Positions 1 through 7,930 of a DNA stretch of 22,843 nucleotides are shown one piece after another. Numbering within the stretch: the first letter of the stretch is position 1; every line of letters starts with the position of its first letter. The position numbers and the translations under genes were made by a program. Source of the stretch: Ponticaulis sp. GTDB lineage: Bacteria; Pseudomonadota; Alphaproteobacteria; Caulobacterales; Hyphomonadaceae. The stretch spans positions 86,151-108,993 of the forward strand of contig PABS01000046.1 of assembly GCA_002699325.1 (NCBI GenBank), read 5' to 3'. The notes beneath the pieces are model-generated. The model was given only the letters and a program-made list of their open reading frames with translations. It made no database searches and was not told the origin of the DNA.

Positions 1-788
1 GTGTCATAGGTTCCATCAGCGCTGACGCGTGTCACCGTGACGGCCTGCATTGCGGCGAGGTCATCGGCCGCTTTGTATGCCTGTCGCTGCAGACGCGCTT
101 CGAGGAAGCGTCCGATCAACAGGAAGAAGAGCAGCATGACGGCCGCATCGAAATAGGAATGCGCCCCATGATGTATGGTCTCATAGAGGCTCAGACCCAG
201 TGCCAGGATCACGGCGAGTGAGATCGGCACATCCATATTCACATGGCCCGATTTCAGGGCCGTATATGCAGAACTGAAAAATGGACGGCCAGAAAAGGCC
301 ACGACGGGAATCGCAATTAGAGCGGATATCCAATGGAGCAGTGTGCGCGTTTCCACGGGCATCTCATCGGCGCCAGCCCAGATGGAAACAGATAGCAGCA
401 TAATGTTGGCAGCCGCAAAACCGGCTACTGCCATAGCGGCCAGAAGCCCGCGCTCACGTTTCTGGCGACTGATATCAACCTGTTCGGGATCATATGGACG
501 TGCCGGATAACCCAGATCGTCCAGCTTGCGGATGACCTGATCAGGATCAAAGCTTTCAGATGTCCAGTCCACGAACAGACGGCCTGAGGTGAGATTCATC
601 CGGACATGATCAATGCCGGGAAGCGCGCGGAGATTCGTCTCGATCTTTGACAGGCAGTTGCCGCACTTCGCGCCAGAGACAGCCAGGGTCAGCTCCTGGC
701 GACCTGACTTTTGTCGGACATAGGCGCGCGCGCTGGTTTGTGGCTTGTCGGATGTGTCGGTCGAAGGATCGAGCGTCAGCGTATCCAT
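1..788 (-). CDS. ccoI: CcoI/FixI copper-transporting P-type ATPase, N-terminal part (cut by window edge)
   Basis: Cation-pumping P1B-type ATPase of the inner membrane. The family supplies copper for maturation of the cbb3 oxidase. About 262 residues are in the window and the frame is open to base 1. A heavy-metal-associated domain carries the metal-binding motif C42-G-N-C45 (SGAKCGNCLSKIE). It is followed by a basic linker and several hydrophobic helices, including the conserved GHVNMDVPISLAV stretch of the CcoI subgroup. The ATP-binding and phosphorylation domains lie outside the window. The ATG at 788 is chosen because it gives a 13-bp overlap with the ccoH stop, the usual tight coupling in ccoGHIS operons. 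ccoS would be expected next, beyond the edge. Identity is secure; the exact start is slightly less so. Confidence 0.93.
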   Translation of the reverse strand, partial: MDTLTLDPSTDTSDKPQTSARAYVRQKSGRQELTLAVSGAKCGNCLSKIETNLRALPGIDHVRMNLTSGRLFVDWTSESFDPDQVIRKLDDLGYPARPYDPEQVDISRQKRERGLLAAMAVAGFAAANIMLLSVSIWAGADEMPVETRTLLHWISALIAIPVVAFSGRPFFSSAYTALKSGHVNMDVPISLAVILALGLSLYETIHHGAHSYFDAAVMLLFFLLIGRFLEARLQRQAYKAADDLAAMQAVTVTRVSADGTYD

Positions 789-1270
789 GTCAGTGACTTT
801 CTGGCAACGAGGCGTTCGCCATCCGGTGTGACGGCGGTCACAATGGCATGCCAGGCGCCTGGTTCAAGGGAGGAATTCAGATCTGCCTCGTATCGGCCTG
901 CGCCGAGCGCAGTCAGCTCGAGCACACGCTGTCCCTCTGCGCTGGCAGGGCGTGAGAGTTCCGCTGTGACAGAAAGGCCTGTGACACCATTTTCGAACCG
1001 ATCCGTCCAGAGGGCCACGAGGCGAGCATCGCCTGAAACGCTGGCTTCCAGGCCGATTGCCGAGGAATAGCCAAGTTCAGCCTGTCTCTCGCGTTCGTGG
1101 AGCGTCTGGTTGAAGTTGATGCCCTGAAGATAGGACTTTTCTTCCTGTTCCCCAGGGAAGCTCGTCACGGCGAACACGGTGAAGAGGACATTGACCGCAA
1201 TCATCACGCCGAAAAAGCCGAGCAGCATGAAAAGCACGTGGTATCCGGTAAGGCGTCCTTTTTCAGCCAT
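776..1270 (-). CDS. ccoH: CcoH/FixH cbb3 oxidase assembly protein
   Basis: A 164-residue membrane-anchored protein of the FixH family, which is needed for assembly and stability of cbb3 oxidase, probably through the CcoN-CcoI copper-delivery step. One N-terminal transmembrane helix spans roughly residues 9-36 and is followed by a periplasmic beta-rich domain with the family-typical YLQGINFNQTL region and a C-terminal half rich in short beta segments. The ATG at 1270 is preceded by AAGGAG (on the minus strand) at good spacing and starts 2 bp after the ccoG stop. The 3' end overlaps ccoI by 13 bp. Position between ccoG and ccoI and the predicted topology support the call. Confidence 0.9.
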   Translation of the reverse strand: MAEKGRLTGYHVLFMLLGFFGVMIAVNVLFTVFAVTSFPGEQEEKSYLQGINFNQTLHERERQAELGYSSAIGLEASVSGDARLVALWTDRFENGVTGLSVTAELSRPASAEGQRVLELTALGAGRYEADLNSSLEPGAWHAIVTAVTPDGERLVARKSLTWIR

Positions 1271-1272
1271 GG

Positions 1273-2706
1273 TCAGCTCCTTGGGCTCGAGAAGGGGATG
1301 ATGTTTGTATCTGCTTCGCCGGTTTCTGTATCTGTGGCAGTGACGCGCAGGCTGTCATTCCCGGATACAAACTCCGAAGGGATGCGGATAACGAGCCGGA
1401 AACGGTCGACATGTTCGCCATCGACATTGACGGTCATGTCGCCATCTTCGAGGCCGACAAGACTGTATTCAGCACCTTCAATGCCGGAAATGTCGATGCG
1501 GATGGCTTTTTCATCGCCGCGCTTATTCACGAGTTTGAGCGCGTAACCATTCTGAATTCGGCCATCTGAGAGTTCGACAAAAGACGGTGAACGGTCTTTC
1601 AGAACATTCAGCTCGAATGTCGAGCGCGTTGCCAGGCCATAGACCATCAGGGCGCTGATGGCAGAGATGAGTACCACATAGATCAACACACGCGGCCGCA
1701 GGAATTTGAAGGGCAGGGAGTCAAGGCCGGCCGCACGACGCTCGACATTCGTGTCTGTGTCATAGGCGATCAGCCCGGTGGGGCGGTCGACCTTTTTCAT
1801 GATGTCGTCACATGCGTCGATACACAAGGCGCAGTGAATGCATTCGAGCTGAGGTCCGTTGCGGATATCAATACCCATGGGGCAAGCCGTAACGCAGGCT
1901 TTACAGTCCACGCAGTCGCCGCGACCGTCCCAGGTTTCACCTTTCTTGTGAGGACCGCGAGGTTCACCCCGATCCCAGCGATAGGTCACATTAAGGGCGT
2001 GTTCGTCGGTCAGGGCGGCCTGGATACGCGGCCATGGGCAGAGATAGGTGCAGACCTGCTCGCGCATGGTGCCGGCGAGAGAATAGGTCGTGAAGGTGAG
2101 TAGCGCGACAAAGATGTACGCCGTTGCAGGCGCGTGACCAGTGAAGAAGTTCATCACGAGGCTCGGTGCATCGTGGAAATAGAAAACCAGAGCACCGCCC
2201 GTAAGTGCCGCGATCAAAATCCAGACAATGTGCTTCCCTGTTTTGCGCCAGACCTTGTTGAAGCTCCATGGTGCGCGATCAAGCTTGATGCGCTGGTTGC
2301 GATCGCCTTCGAAGAAGCGCTCTACAGCGATGTAAAGGTCGGTCCAGACAGTTTGGGGGCAGGCGTATCCGCACCAGACGCGGCCGAAGAGCGAAGTCAC
2401 AAGGAAAAGACCCAGTGCCGCCAGAATAAGAAGCCCGGTAATGTAATAGACTTCCTGCGGCCAGATTTCGATGAAAAAGAAATAAAAGCGGCCGCCAGCG
2501 AAATCGGCGAGCACGGCCTGATCAGGTGCGTCCGGACCTCTGTCCCAACGTAGCCATGGCAGGATATAATACACAGCCAGTGCGAAAATCATGAAGCCGA
2601 ACTTTGCCGAGCGGAACTTACCGCTCACGAGTTTTGGGTAGATCGGCTCGCGCTTCTTATAAAGCGGCGCGGCGTCTGAGGGAGGGATCGGTTTGTGCTG
2701 GTTCAT
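1273..2706 (-). CDS. ccoG: CcoG/FixG cbb3 oxidase maturation ferredoxin
   Basis: A membrane-bound iron-sulfur protein of the CcoG family (477 residues from the chosen start). In characterised members it acts as a cupric reductase in cbb3 oxidase biogenesis. Visible features are several N-terminal transmembrane helices, CGYACPQTVWTD and CTYLCPWPRIQ cysteine motifs, a double 4Fe-4S ferredoxin motif (CVDCKACVTACP and CIHCALCIDAC), one further helix, and a C-terminal immunoglobulin-like domain. The frame stays open 31 codons upstream to a non-conserved start. The ATG at 2706 (MNQHKP) is preferred because the length then matches the family, although no strong ribosome-binding site precedes it; an in-frame ATG ten codons further upstream is an alternative. 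The gene sits 114 bp downstream of ccoP, with a hairpin between them. Confidence 0.93.
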   Translation of the reverse strand: MNQHKPIPPSDAAPLYKKREPIYPKLVSGKFRSAKFGFMIFALAVYYILPWLRWDRGPDAPDQAVLADFAGGRFYFFFIEIWPQEVYYITGLLILAALGLFLVTSLFGRVWCGYACPQTVWTDLYIAVERFFEGDRNQRIKLDRAPWSFNKVWRKTGKHIVWILIAALTGGALVFYFHDAPSLVMNFFTGHAPATAYIFVALLTFTTYSLAGTMREQVCTYLCPWPRIQAALTDEHALNVTYRWDRGEPRGPHKKGETWDGRGDCVDCKACVTACPMGIDIRNGPQLECIHCALCIDACDDIMKKVDRPTGLIAYDTDTNVERRAAGLDSLPFKFLRPRVLIYVVLISAISALMVYGLATRSTFELNVLKDRSPSFVELSDGRIQNGYALKLVNKRGDEKAIRIDISGIEGAEYSLVGLEDGDMTVNVDGEHVDRFRLVIRIPSEFVSGNDSLRVTATDTETGEADTNIIPFSSPRS

Positions 2707-2780
2707 GTCAGCTGGCTTTCGCTGAAAGTGCATTCGGGGTGGGACTGTTGCGCTGCAATGCAGATTATCAGCCCGCGGTG

Positions 2781-2809
2781 TGGATGACCGGCAATACACC
2801 GGTCATCCA
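2781..2809. repeat. Perfect 11-bp inverted repeat between ccoP and ccoG
   Basis: TGGATGACCGG at 2781-2791 pairs perfectly with CCGGTCATCCA at 2799-2809 across a 7-base loop. On the minus (operon) strand no T-run follows, so this is more likely an mRNA processing or stability hairpin, or a partial attenuator, than a true terminator. It falls where ccoNOQP structural genes give way to ccoGHI assembly genes, which usually need lower expression. On the plus strand TCTTTT follows, but no plus-strand gene ends here. Confidence 0.6.
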
Positions 2810-2820
2810 TCTTTTGGGTC

Positions 2821-3708
2821 TCAGGAATCTCCGCCGCTGAGGGAGTAGACGTAAACGGCGAGGGCCTTGATTGTGGCGTCGTTATAACGCTCGCCCCAAG
2901 CCGGCATACGACTGTTGCGGGCGCTATAGATGGTCTCATAGACAGTGTTGTAATCGCTGCCATAGAGCCATTCGGAGTCGGTGAGGTTGGGCGCACCCTC
3001 CTCAACGTTTCCGGTGCCATCGTCGCCATGGCAGGTGGAACATTCCTTCTGGAAGACTTCAGCGCCCATCTCAGATTCATGTGATGGCGCCTCAAGGCCG
3101 GAAAGCGTGCGGACATAGTGCGCCGCAGCGCGGATCTGGCCAACTTCCAAAAGCTTGTCTCGACCGAATGCCGGCATCATAGAGAAGCGAGTTTCCTCGT
3201 TATCCTGGCGGATGCCGTATTTGATGGTGTGCTCGATTTCCTGAAGCGATCCGCCCCACAGCCAGACGTCGTCCGCCAGTGTGGGGTACCCAGGGAAGCC
3301 CTGACCACCGGCACCGTGGCACGTTGCGCAATTGTCACCAAAGGTGGAGCTACCCGCTGCGTCCGCAAACTGACGAAGTGACTGATCGCGAAGGATATCA
3401 TCAAGAGATGCATCCACCAGCTGGCGTCCCTGAGCAGTCCGCGCATCGCGGAGCTCTGACACCTGTTCAGCAACAACTTCACGGTCAGAATGGTTGCTCA
3501 GACCCGGTGTGTTTGTCGCATTCATGCCGGGAAGGGCAGGAATGGCTGGCATGAAGATCATATAGATCACGGACCAGGCAATCGTGGCGTAGAAGATCCA
3601 AAGCCACCACCGCGGAAGCGGATTGTTCAGCTCTTTGATGCCATCCCATTCATGACCGGTGGTTTCCACGCCGGTTGCGGCATCGATATCCTTATCATGG
3701 TCACTCAT
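2821..3708 (-). CDS. ccoP: CcoP/FixP dihaem cytochrome c subunit of cbb3 oxidase
   Basis: A 295-residue subunit that passes electrons from periplasmic cytochrome c toward CcoO and CcoN. It has a cytoplasmic N-terminus with the family motif WDGIKELNNPLPRWW, one transmembrane helix near residues 34-53, then two periplasmic class I cytochrome c domains. The haem motifs are C127-A-T-C-H131 and C223-S-T-C-H227. Likely axial methionines are M177/M178 and M268 (RMPAWG). The ATG at 3708 follows GAGGAA at good spacing and overlaps the ccoQ stop by 8 bp. In-frame starts further upstream (ATG 3723, TTG 3726) lie inside ccoQ and are less likely. Confidence 0.96.
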   Translation of the reverse strand: MSDHDKDIDAATGVETTGHEWDGIKELNNPLPRWWLWIFYATIAWSVIYMIFMPAIPALPGMNATNTPGLSNHSDREVVAEQVSELRDARTAQGRQLVDASLDDILRDQSLRQFADAAGSSTFGDNCATCHGAGGQGFPGYPTLADDVWLWGGSLQEIEHTIKYGIRQDNEETRFSMMPAFGRDKLLEVGQIRAAAHYVRTLSGLEAPSHESEMGAEVFQKECSTCHGDDGTGNVEEGAPNLTDSEWLYGSDYNTVYETIYSARNSRMPAWGERYNDATIKALAVYVYSLSGGDS

Positions 3709-3865
3709 TGATCGGTTCCTCATCAATCAGCGGCATGTGGGCTGCCCGCTGAAACTCTTTCTTGTTGGAAGGCCAGAGCGCGTAGGCGACTGCGGCCGCA
3801 AACATCAGGACAAAGTAGAGTAGTCCCCAGGTCTGCGCGAAGCTGGACAGAAACTCATAAGACAT
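3701..3865 (-). CDS. ccoQ: CcoQ/FixQ small cbb3 oxidase subunit
   Basis: A 54-residue single-pass membrane protein beginning MSYEFLSSFAQTWGLLYF and ending PLIDEEPINE. It has one transmembrane helix at about residues 12-31, followed by the characteristic WPSNKKEFQRAA basic segment. CcoQ stabilises the oxidase complex. The ATG at 3865 is preceded by a strong GGAGGTAA site and lies 3 bp after the ccoO stop. The TGA stop overlaps the ccoP start by 8 bp. Gene order, size and the WP-x-NK-x-x-F motif make the assignment firm. Confidence 0.93.
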   Translation of the reverse strand: MSYEFLSSFAQTWGLLYFVLMFAAAVAYALWPSNKKEFQRAAHMPLIDEEPINE

Positions 3866-3868
3866 GGG

Positions 3869-4645
3869 TTACCTCCGGTTCTGCAGGTCATCGGCTTCAT
3901 AGGTCGAGAAATCGACCAGTGTGCCGAGCACTTGCATGTAAGCGATGAGTGCATCCAATTCGGTGACGCTTGAGGCGTCGCCGTCGAACACGCGGACTTT
4001 CACAGTATCTTCGCGTCCGGCAGCCGCTTCGTAGCGATCACGCAGTTCGTCATCATAGTCCGCGCCTTCCGGGTAGAAGTCCGGATTGGCCTGGGCCTGA
4101 AGATCGAACTTTGCGTTGTCGATCATCTCGTCCGTATAGGGGACGCCGACAACACGGAGTGCGCGCATGTCGTCTTCGATAGAGGCGAAGTCGAGCCTCC
4201 GACCGACCATGAACTCGTATGGCGGCATGATGGATTCTGGCACCACAGAGCGTGGGTCTGTCAGGTGATCCACGTGCCATTCATCGGAATACTTGCCTCC
4301 GACGCGAGCAAGGTCCGGTCCGGTCCGCTTGGAGCCCCACTGGAAGGGGTGATCATACATGCTCTCTGCCGCGAGAGAGTAGTGACCATAGCGTTCCACT
4401 TCGTCCCGGAGTGGTCGCACCATCTGCGAGTGGCAGACATAACACCCCTCGCGGATGTAGATGTTGCGACCAGCCAGTTCGAGCGGAGTGTAAGGCCGCA
4501 TACCATCGACTTTCTCGATCGTGTTCTTCAGATAGAAGAGCGGAGCGATCTCGATGATACCGCCAATGGCCACCACGATCAGGATGCCGACAGTGAGAAG
4601 CATGGAGTGCTTCTCAAAGATTTTGTGTTTGTCGAACAAAGACAT
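3869..4645 (-). CDS. ccoO: CcoO/FixO monohaem cytochrome c subunit of cbb3 oxidase
   Basis: A 258-residue subunit that relays electrons from CcoP to the CcoN active site. One N-terminal transmembrane helix (about 15-36) anchors a periplasmic cytochrome c domain. The haem site is C68-Y-V-C-H72 followed by [15 protein letters not shown], a CcoO signature. The likely methionine ligand lies in [10 protein letters not shown]. The C-terminal helix [16 protein letters not shown] is family-typical. The insertion between the Met ligand and the C-terminal helix ([20 protein letters not shown]) is acidic and charged. The ATG at 4645 is preceded by AAGGGG and starts 12 bp after the ccoN stop. Certain. 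Confidence 0.97.
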   Translation of the reverse strand: MSLFDKHKIFEKHSMLLTVGILIVVAIGGIIEIAPLFYLKNTIEKVDGMRPYTPLELAGRNIYIREGCYVCHSQMVRPLRDEVERYGHYSLAAESMYDHPFQWGSKRTGPDLARVGGKYSDEWHVDHLTDPRSVVPESIMPPYEFMVGRRLDFASIEDDMRALRVVGVPYTDEMIDNAKFDLQAQANPDFYPEGADYDDELRDRYEAAAGREDTVKVRVFDGDASSVTELDALIAYMQVLGTLVDFSTYEADDLQNRR

Positions 4646-4657
4646 TGAAATGACCCC

Positions 4658-6343
4658 TTATTCAGCTGGTACAGCGGTAGCTGCAGCAGGCCGACCGTCA
4701 TTAGTTGGAGCATGGACGTGGTCTTCTTCGCCCTTCCGGACCTTGCCGAGCGCTGTCATGATCAGGTTGTAGAACATGATCAGGGCACCGGAGAGGTAGA
4801 GAATTCCGCCAAGAGACCGGATGATGTAGGAGATGTGCTTGGCTTCGACGGTCTCGACGAATGTGTATTCGAGGAAACCGAATTCGTTATAGGCACGCCA
4901 CATCAGGCCTTCCATGATACCCGCTACCCACATTGAGCAGATGTAGAGCACGATGCCGATTGTGGCTGTCCAGAAGTGCCATTCCACGAGGGTGGAAGAG
5001 TAGAGGCGATCACGCTTCCAGAGCCATTGGCCAAGGCAGTAAAGCGCACCAAAGGAGATGAAGCCGACCCAGCCAAGCGCACCAGAGTGAACGTGACCGA
5101 TGGTCCATTCAGTGTAGTGAGACAGAGAGTTCACGGCGCGAACAGACATGAGCGGGCCTTCGAAAGTGGACATGCCGTAGAAGGCAAGAGAGACCACCAT
5201 CATACGGATGACCGGGTCTGTCCGGAGCTTGTCCCATGCACCTGACAGGGTCATCAGGCCGTTGATCATACCACCCCAGCTCGGCATCCACAGCATGATA
5301 GAGAAGGTCATGCCGAGAGTCTGAGCCCATTGTGGAAGGGCGGTGTAGTGCAGGTGGTGAGGGCCTGCCCAGATGTAGATGAAGATCAGCGCCCAGAAGT
5401 GCACAATTGAGAGACGGTAAGAGAAGACCGGGCGCTCTGCGCGTTTCGGGATGTAGTAATACATGATGGCAAGGAAGCCTGCTGTCAGGAAGAAGCCGAC
5501 GGCATTGTGCCCATACCACCATTGTGTCAGCGCATCCTGAACACCGGCAAAGATCGGGTAGCTCTTCGGAGAGACCGGATTGATCGGGATCGCCAAATTG
5601 TTGACGATGTGAAGCATCGCGATTGTGACGATGAAGGCAAGATAGAACCAGTTCGCCACATAAATGTGGGGTTCTTTCCGTTTCCAGATCGTGCCGAGGA
5701 AAACCAGCAAATAGGCAACCCAGACGACTGTCAGCCAGAGGTCTACATACCATTCAGGTTCTGCATATTCTTTGGACTGAGTGATGCCGAGGAGGTAGCC
5801 TGTCGCGGCCAGAACGATGAAGGCCTGGTAGCCCCAGAACACGAACCACGGCCACATACCGCCTGCAAGACGCGTGCGGCAGGTGCGTTGCACAACGTGG
5901 AAGGAGGTTGCCAGAAGGACGTTGCCGCCAAATGCAAAGATCACCGCGGAGGTGTGCAGTGGTCGCAAACGTCCGAAGTTTGTGAAGCCAAAATCCTCAA
6001 AATAGAGAATGTTCGGAAAAGTGAGCTGCAATGCGATCACAACGCCGACCAGAAGTCCGGCAATGCCCCAGAACATTGAAGCCCAGACGCCGAACTTGAC
6101 CAGAGTGTCTTCGTATTCCGTTGGCTCGAAAAGCGAAGGCCGAGTGGTGTTGGCACTCCAAAGACACAGAGCTGCAATCGAGATCACACCCAGCATCAGG
6201 CCAATCCAGCCGTGGATTTCGAAAAATGGATCACGCGTCCAGGCTGCGATAAGCAGAGCCAGGAATGTGAATATCCCGACGAAGATACCCACCGTGAGGA
6301 CACTGAAGTCCAATCTGGCAGGTTTTAAGGTTGAAGCAGTCAT
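4658..6343 (-). CDS. ccoN: CcoN/FixN catalytic subunit of cbb3-type cytochrome c oxidase
   Basis: A 561-residue haem-copper oxidase of the C family that reduces oxygen to water at low oxygen tension and pumps protons. It is predicted to have about 12 or more transmembrane helices. Residues matching the Pseudomonas stutzeri enzyme are visible: low-spin haem ligands H130 and H419, CuB ligands H279, H329 and H330, haem b3 ligand H417, the helix-VII tyrosine Y323 (cross-linked Tyr of cbb3) and E395 of STFEGP. The ATG at 6343 (MTASTLKP) is chosen; it has an AGAGGG site and overlaps the stop of a 15-codon leader ORF. A longer in-frame start at 6427 would add 28 non-conserved residues. First structural gene of the operon. 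Confidence 0.97.
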   Translation of the reverse strand: MTASTLKPARLDFSVLTVGIFVGIFTFLALLIAAWTRDPFFEIHGWIGLMLGVISIAALCLWSANTTRPSLFEPTEYEDTLVKFGVWASMFWGIAGLLVGVVIALQLTFPNILYFEDFGFTNFGRLRPLHTSAVIFAFGGNVLLATSFHVVQRTCRTRLAGGMWPWFVFWGYQAFIVLAATGYLLGITQSKEYAEPEWYVDLWLTVVWVAYLLVFLGTIWKRKEPHIYVANWFYLAFIVTIAMLHIVNNLAIPINPVSPKSYPIFAGVQDALTQWWYGHNAVGFFLTAGFLAIMYYYIPKRAERPVFSYRLSIVHFWALIFIYIWAGPHHLHYTALPQWAQTLGMTFSIMLWMPSWGGMINGLMTLSGAWDKLRTDPVIRMMVVSLAFYGMSTFEGPLMSVRAVNSLSHYTEWTIGHVHSGALGWVGFISFGALYCLGQWLWKRDRLYSSTLVEWHFWTATIGIVLYICSMWVAGIMEGLMWRAYNEFGFLEYTFVETVEAKHISYIIRSLGGILYLSGALIMFYNLIMTALGKVRKGEEDHVHAPTNDGRPAAATAVPAE

Positions 6344-6387
6344 TTTGCCCTCTGAAAATAACCCGAGTATTGGTGAGGGCTTGTCAT
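6340..6387 (-). CDS. Putative 15-codon leader peptide overlapping the ccoN start
   Basis: On the minus strand a GAGGGCAAAGA site precedes an ATG at 6387 that opens a 15-codon frame, [15 protein letters not shown]. Its TGA shares four bases (ATGA) with the ccoN ATG. The region around this start is a near-copy of the ccoN start region (GAGGGCAAAGAATGAC versus GAGGGCAAAATGAC). The arrangement is what translational coupling would look like. No function is known; the peptide is unrelated to leader peptides I recognise. The reading frame and overlap are seen directly; translation is inferred. Confidence 0.4.
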   Translation of the reverse strand: MTSPHQYSGYFQRAK

Positions 6388-6396
6388 TCTTTGCCC

Positions 6397-6419
6397 TCAA
6401 ATAAAATGCGACTATTTGA
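6397..6419. promoter_or_regulatory. Possible operator or promoter region upstream of ccoN
   Basis: TCAAAT at 6397-6402 and ATTTGA at 6414-6419 form an inverted repeat with an 11-base spacer just upstream of the leader ORF. On the minus strand TTGTAT and TTATTT stand 17 bases apart across this stretch and could act as weak -35/-10 elements. A canonical FNR/FixK box (TTGAT-N4-ATCAA) was looked for and not found. An imperfect palindrome also sits at 6434-6451 (GGGTAATCATGTTAACCC, 14 of 18 bases symmetric), between ccoN and the divergent small gene. Confidence 0.25.
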
Positions 6420-6483
6420 CCATACAATTCATAGGGTAATCATGTTAACCCCAGCCGGAAGAAATTAGATCCGGAGACGCGTT

Positions 6484-6771
6484 ATGTCGTTTTTTCAAAC
6501 TGGGACATTTGCCAAATATTCAATTATAACAGGTGGTTCGGTTGGTTTCCTGGGGCTTCTGGGCCGGACATGCGCGTCGGCTGGAAAGGCGGCAATCATT
6601 CCACTGTGCTCTTCCGGCACCGGAACTGATTCACTGGTTGTTGTTTCCAATGTGCATTGCTTGGGCTGCTATGTCGCAGCAGCAGGATTTGCGATCGCAG
6701 CGGCCGGACTTGCAGCGGCTTTTGCGAAGGGCTCCGTTCAAAGCGTTACCAGTCGTCTGTCTGTCAAATAA
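6484..6771 (+). CDS. Unrecognised small hydrophobic protein, 95 aa
   Basis: I do not recognise this gene. It encodes 95 residues dominated by Gly, Ala and Ser with two hydrophobic stretches, about 14-45 and 60-83, so a small membrane or secreted protein is likely. Four cysteines are present, two in an H-C-x-x-C arrangement (VHCLGCYVAAAG) at the start of the second helix. That motif could bind a metal, but this is inference. The ATG at 6484 follows GGAG at 7 bases. It is divergent from ccoN and separated from it by the shared upstream region. The C-terminus is basic and polar. It may not be expressed; the case rests on the ribosome-binding site, hydrophobic pattern and position. Confidence 0.5.
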   Translation: MSFFQTGTFAKYSIITGGSVGFLGLLGRTCASAGKAAIIPLCSSGTGTDSLVVVSNVHCLGCYVAAAGFAIAAAGLAAAFAKGSVQSVTSRLSVK

Positions 6772-6823
6772 ATAGCCGATGATTCTGGCCGGCCGGGGGC
6801 CTGAGGCTGTCTTGAAGGGACTG

Positions 6824-6859
6824 GTCTGGCGCTGTAAAATGATCATTCAAGCGCCAGAC
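6824..6859. repeat. 10-bp perfect inverted repeat with a palindromic loop
   Basis: GTCTGGCGCT at 6824-6833 pairs perfectly with AGCGCCAGAC at 6850-6859. The 16-base loop itself contains the 10-bp palindrome AATGATCATT (6838-6847). It lies 53 bp downstream of the 95-aa gene. No T-run follows on either strand, so it is not a classical Rho-independent terminator; it may still end the upstream transcript or be a protein-binding site. Confidence 0.5.
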
Positions 6860-6977
6860 GCCGCCTCATTTCGGGTCAGACATCTGTCCTTCCGCGCATT
6901 TAAGGCGATAGATTCTATTGCATCGCACAAAGTCTCTGTCAGATTATCTGCAAACAAAACGAAGGCGGGTGGGGACA

Positions 6978-7229
6978 ATGACCGATGTAATTGTGAGTAT
7001 AGATCTCGATGGGCCGGAAACTGAGACCCGACTGTTTGAAGCGGTTGATCAGTTTGCGGCAAGCCGCTGCGGAACTGCTGTGGAATTCCCCGAGAGTGAT
7101 GATGCGCCCGGCATTATGATCAAAACGGTTCCGGATGGCGAATTTCATCGAAAGACAGTGATTTTCCAGACCCGGAGTGAGGCTGAAGCCTTCATGTATT
7201 ATTGGCGGAGGTTCCAGACCGTCGCCTAA
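6978..7229 (+). CDS. Unrecognised small soluble protein, 83 aa
   Basis: An 83-residue protein beginning MTDVIVSIDLDGPETETR, without signal peptide or membrane helix. It looks like a compact alpha/beta fold: a beta strand, an acidic helix (TRLFEAVDQFAAS), a strand region, and a closing helix (SEAEAFMYYWRRF). The ATG at 6978 is preceded by GGTGGGG at suitable distance; an in-frame ATG at 6918 has no comparable site. The stop is followed within 35 bp by a strong bidirectional terminator, which supports a real transcription unit. I cannot assign a family or function. Confidence 0.6.
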   Translation: MTDVIVSIDLDGPETETRLFEAVDQFAASRCGTAVEFPESDDAPGIMIKTVPDGEFHRKTVIFQTRSEAEAFMYYWRRFQTVA

Positions 7230-7261
7230 GTTTTTTTCTGGGTCAGCCGTTGTCAATTATA

Positions 7262-7295
7262 AAAAAACTCCGCGCCGTTCGACGCGGAGTTTTTT
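7262..7295. terminator. Bidirectional Rho-independent terminator
   Basis: CTCCGCG (7268-7274) pairs with CGCGGAG (7283-7289) around an 8-base loop. The stem is flanked by six A on the left (7262-7267) and six T on the right (7290-7295), so each strand reads as a GC-rich hairpin followed by a U-run. It separates the plus-strand 83-aa gene from the convergent cytochrome c gene and should terminate both. Confidence 0.92.
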
Positions 7296-7312
7296 GTGAG
7301 CTGAAACCGATT

Positions 7313-7813
7313 TTACTTTTCAGTTTCGATGAGAAGGAAGCCAATCACATCAACACGATCGTTTGGTTTGCGAACGCCAGGGAAGGACATGCGATTACCC
7401 GGGAGAAACTCTTTCGGATTCGCAAGCCAGGCGTCGAGCTGTTCAGGTGTCCAGGTGAAGTCAGCTTTTTCCATCGCTTTCGAATAGCTGAAATCATCGT
7501 GGTGTCCGGCCGTTTTCCCAAAAATACCATGAAGGTTCGGACCGACGCGGTGACCACCGCCTTCTTTCACGAGGTGACAGGTCGCACACTGCTTGAAGAT
7601 ACGCTGGCCGTTTTTATAATCGGTCTCATTGTATGGCGCAGGCAGTGCGGCAATGGCTTCGGCGATCGCTGCATCCTGCTCAGCCGTATCAACCGGTTCA
7701 GGAGCCTGTGTCGGCGCAGCTGCTTCTGGCGTCGCTGCTGGAGCAGGCTCTTCTGAACCACCGCATGCGGCGAGGGCGAGGCTGAGCGTCGCGACGATGA
7801 GCAGTCTGTGCAT
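7313..7813 (-). CDS. Lipoprotein class I cytochrome c
   Basis: A 166-residue monohaem cytochrome. It has a lipoprotein signal peptide with lipobox L14-A-A-C17, then an Ala/Pro/Glu-rich flexible linker of about 45 residues, then a class I cytochrome c domain of about 105 residues. The haem motif is C76-A-T-C-H80 and the likely sixth ligand is M142 (GNRMSFPG). The domain resembles the cytochrome c2/c550 group. A membrane-tethered electron carrier that can swing on its linker is the natural reading, possibly feeding oxidases such as the nearby cbb3 enzyme, but the partner is not shown. The ATG at 7813 follows AGGAGA at good spacing; starts further upstream add a non-conserved extension. The gene ends at a strong terminator. 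Confidence 0.92.
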   Translation of the reverse strand: MHRLLIVATLSLALAACGGSEEPAPAATPEAAAPTQAPEPVDTAEQDAAIAEAIAALPAPYNETDYKNGQRIFKQCATCHLVKEGGGHRVGPNLHGIFGKTAGHHDDFSYSKAMEKADFTWTPEQLDAWLANPKEFLPGNRMSFPGVRKPNDRVDVIGFLLIETEK

Positions 7814-7864
7814 TTGGGTCTCCTGAATATCAGCCTGCCTGATACACAAAGAATGCTGCACTGC

Positions 7865-7905
7865 AAACCCGTGGTGTAGGGTTCACTATCACCAACCACG
7901 GGTTT
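7865..7905 (-). terminator. Hairpin downstream of pccB, possible terminator
   Basis: AAACCCGTGGT (7865-7875) is perfectly complementary to ACCACGGGTTT (7895-7905), an 11-bp stem with a 19-base loop, placed 26 bp past the pccB stop. On the minus strand only three T end the stem, so termination is likely but not assured. It also lies upstream of the cytochrome c gene on the same strand and could limit read-through into it. Confidence 0.5.
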
Positions 7906-7930
7906 CTACGCTTTCAGCCAGGTTTTTGCT

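Noticed and set aside
6410..6430. Possible FNR/FixK box upstream of ccoN (TTGACCATACAA)
   Set aside because: The half-sites are TTG and CAA with six bases between instead of the eight of TTGAT-N4-ATCAA, and the flanking bases do not match.
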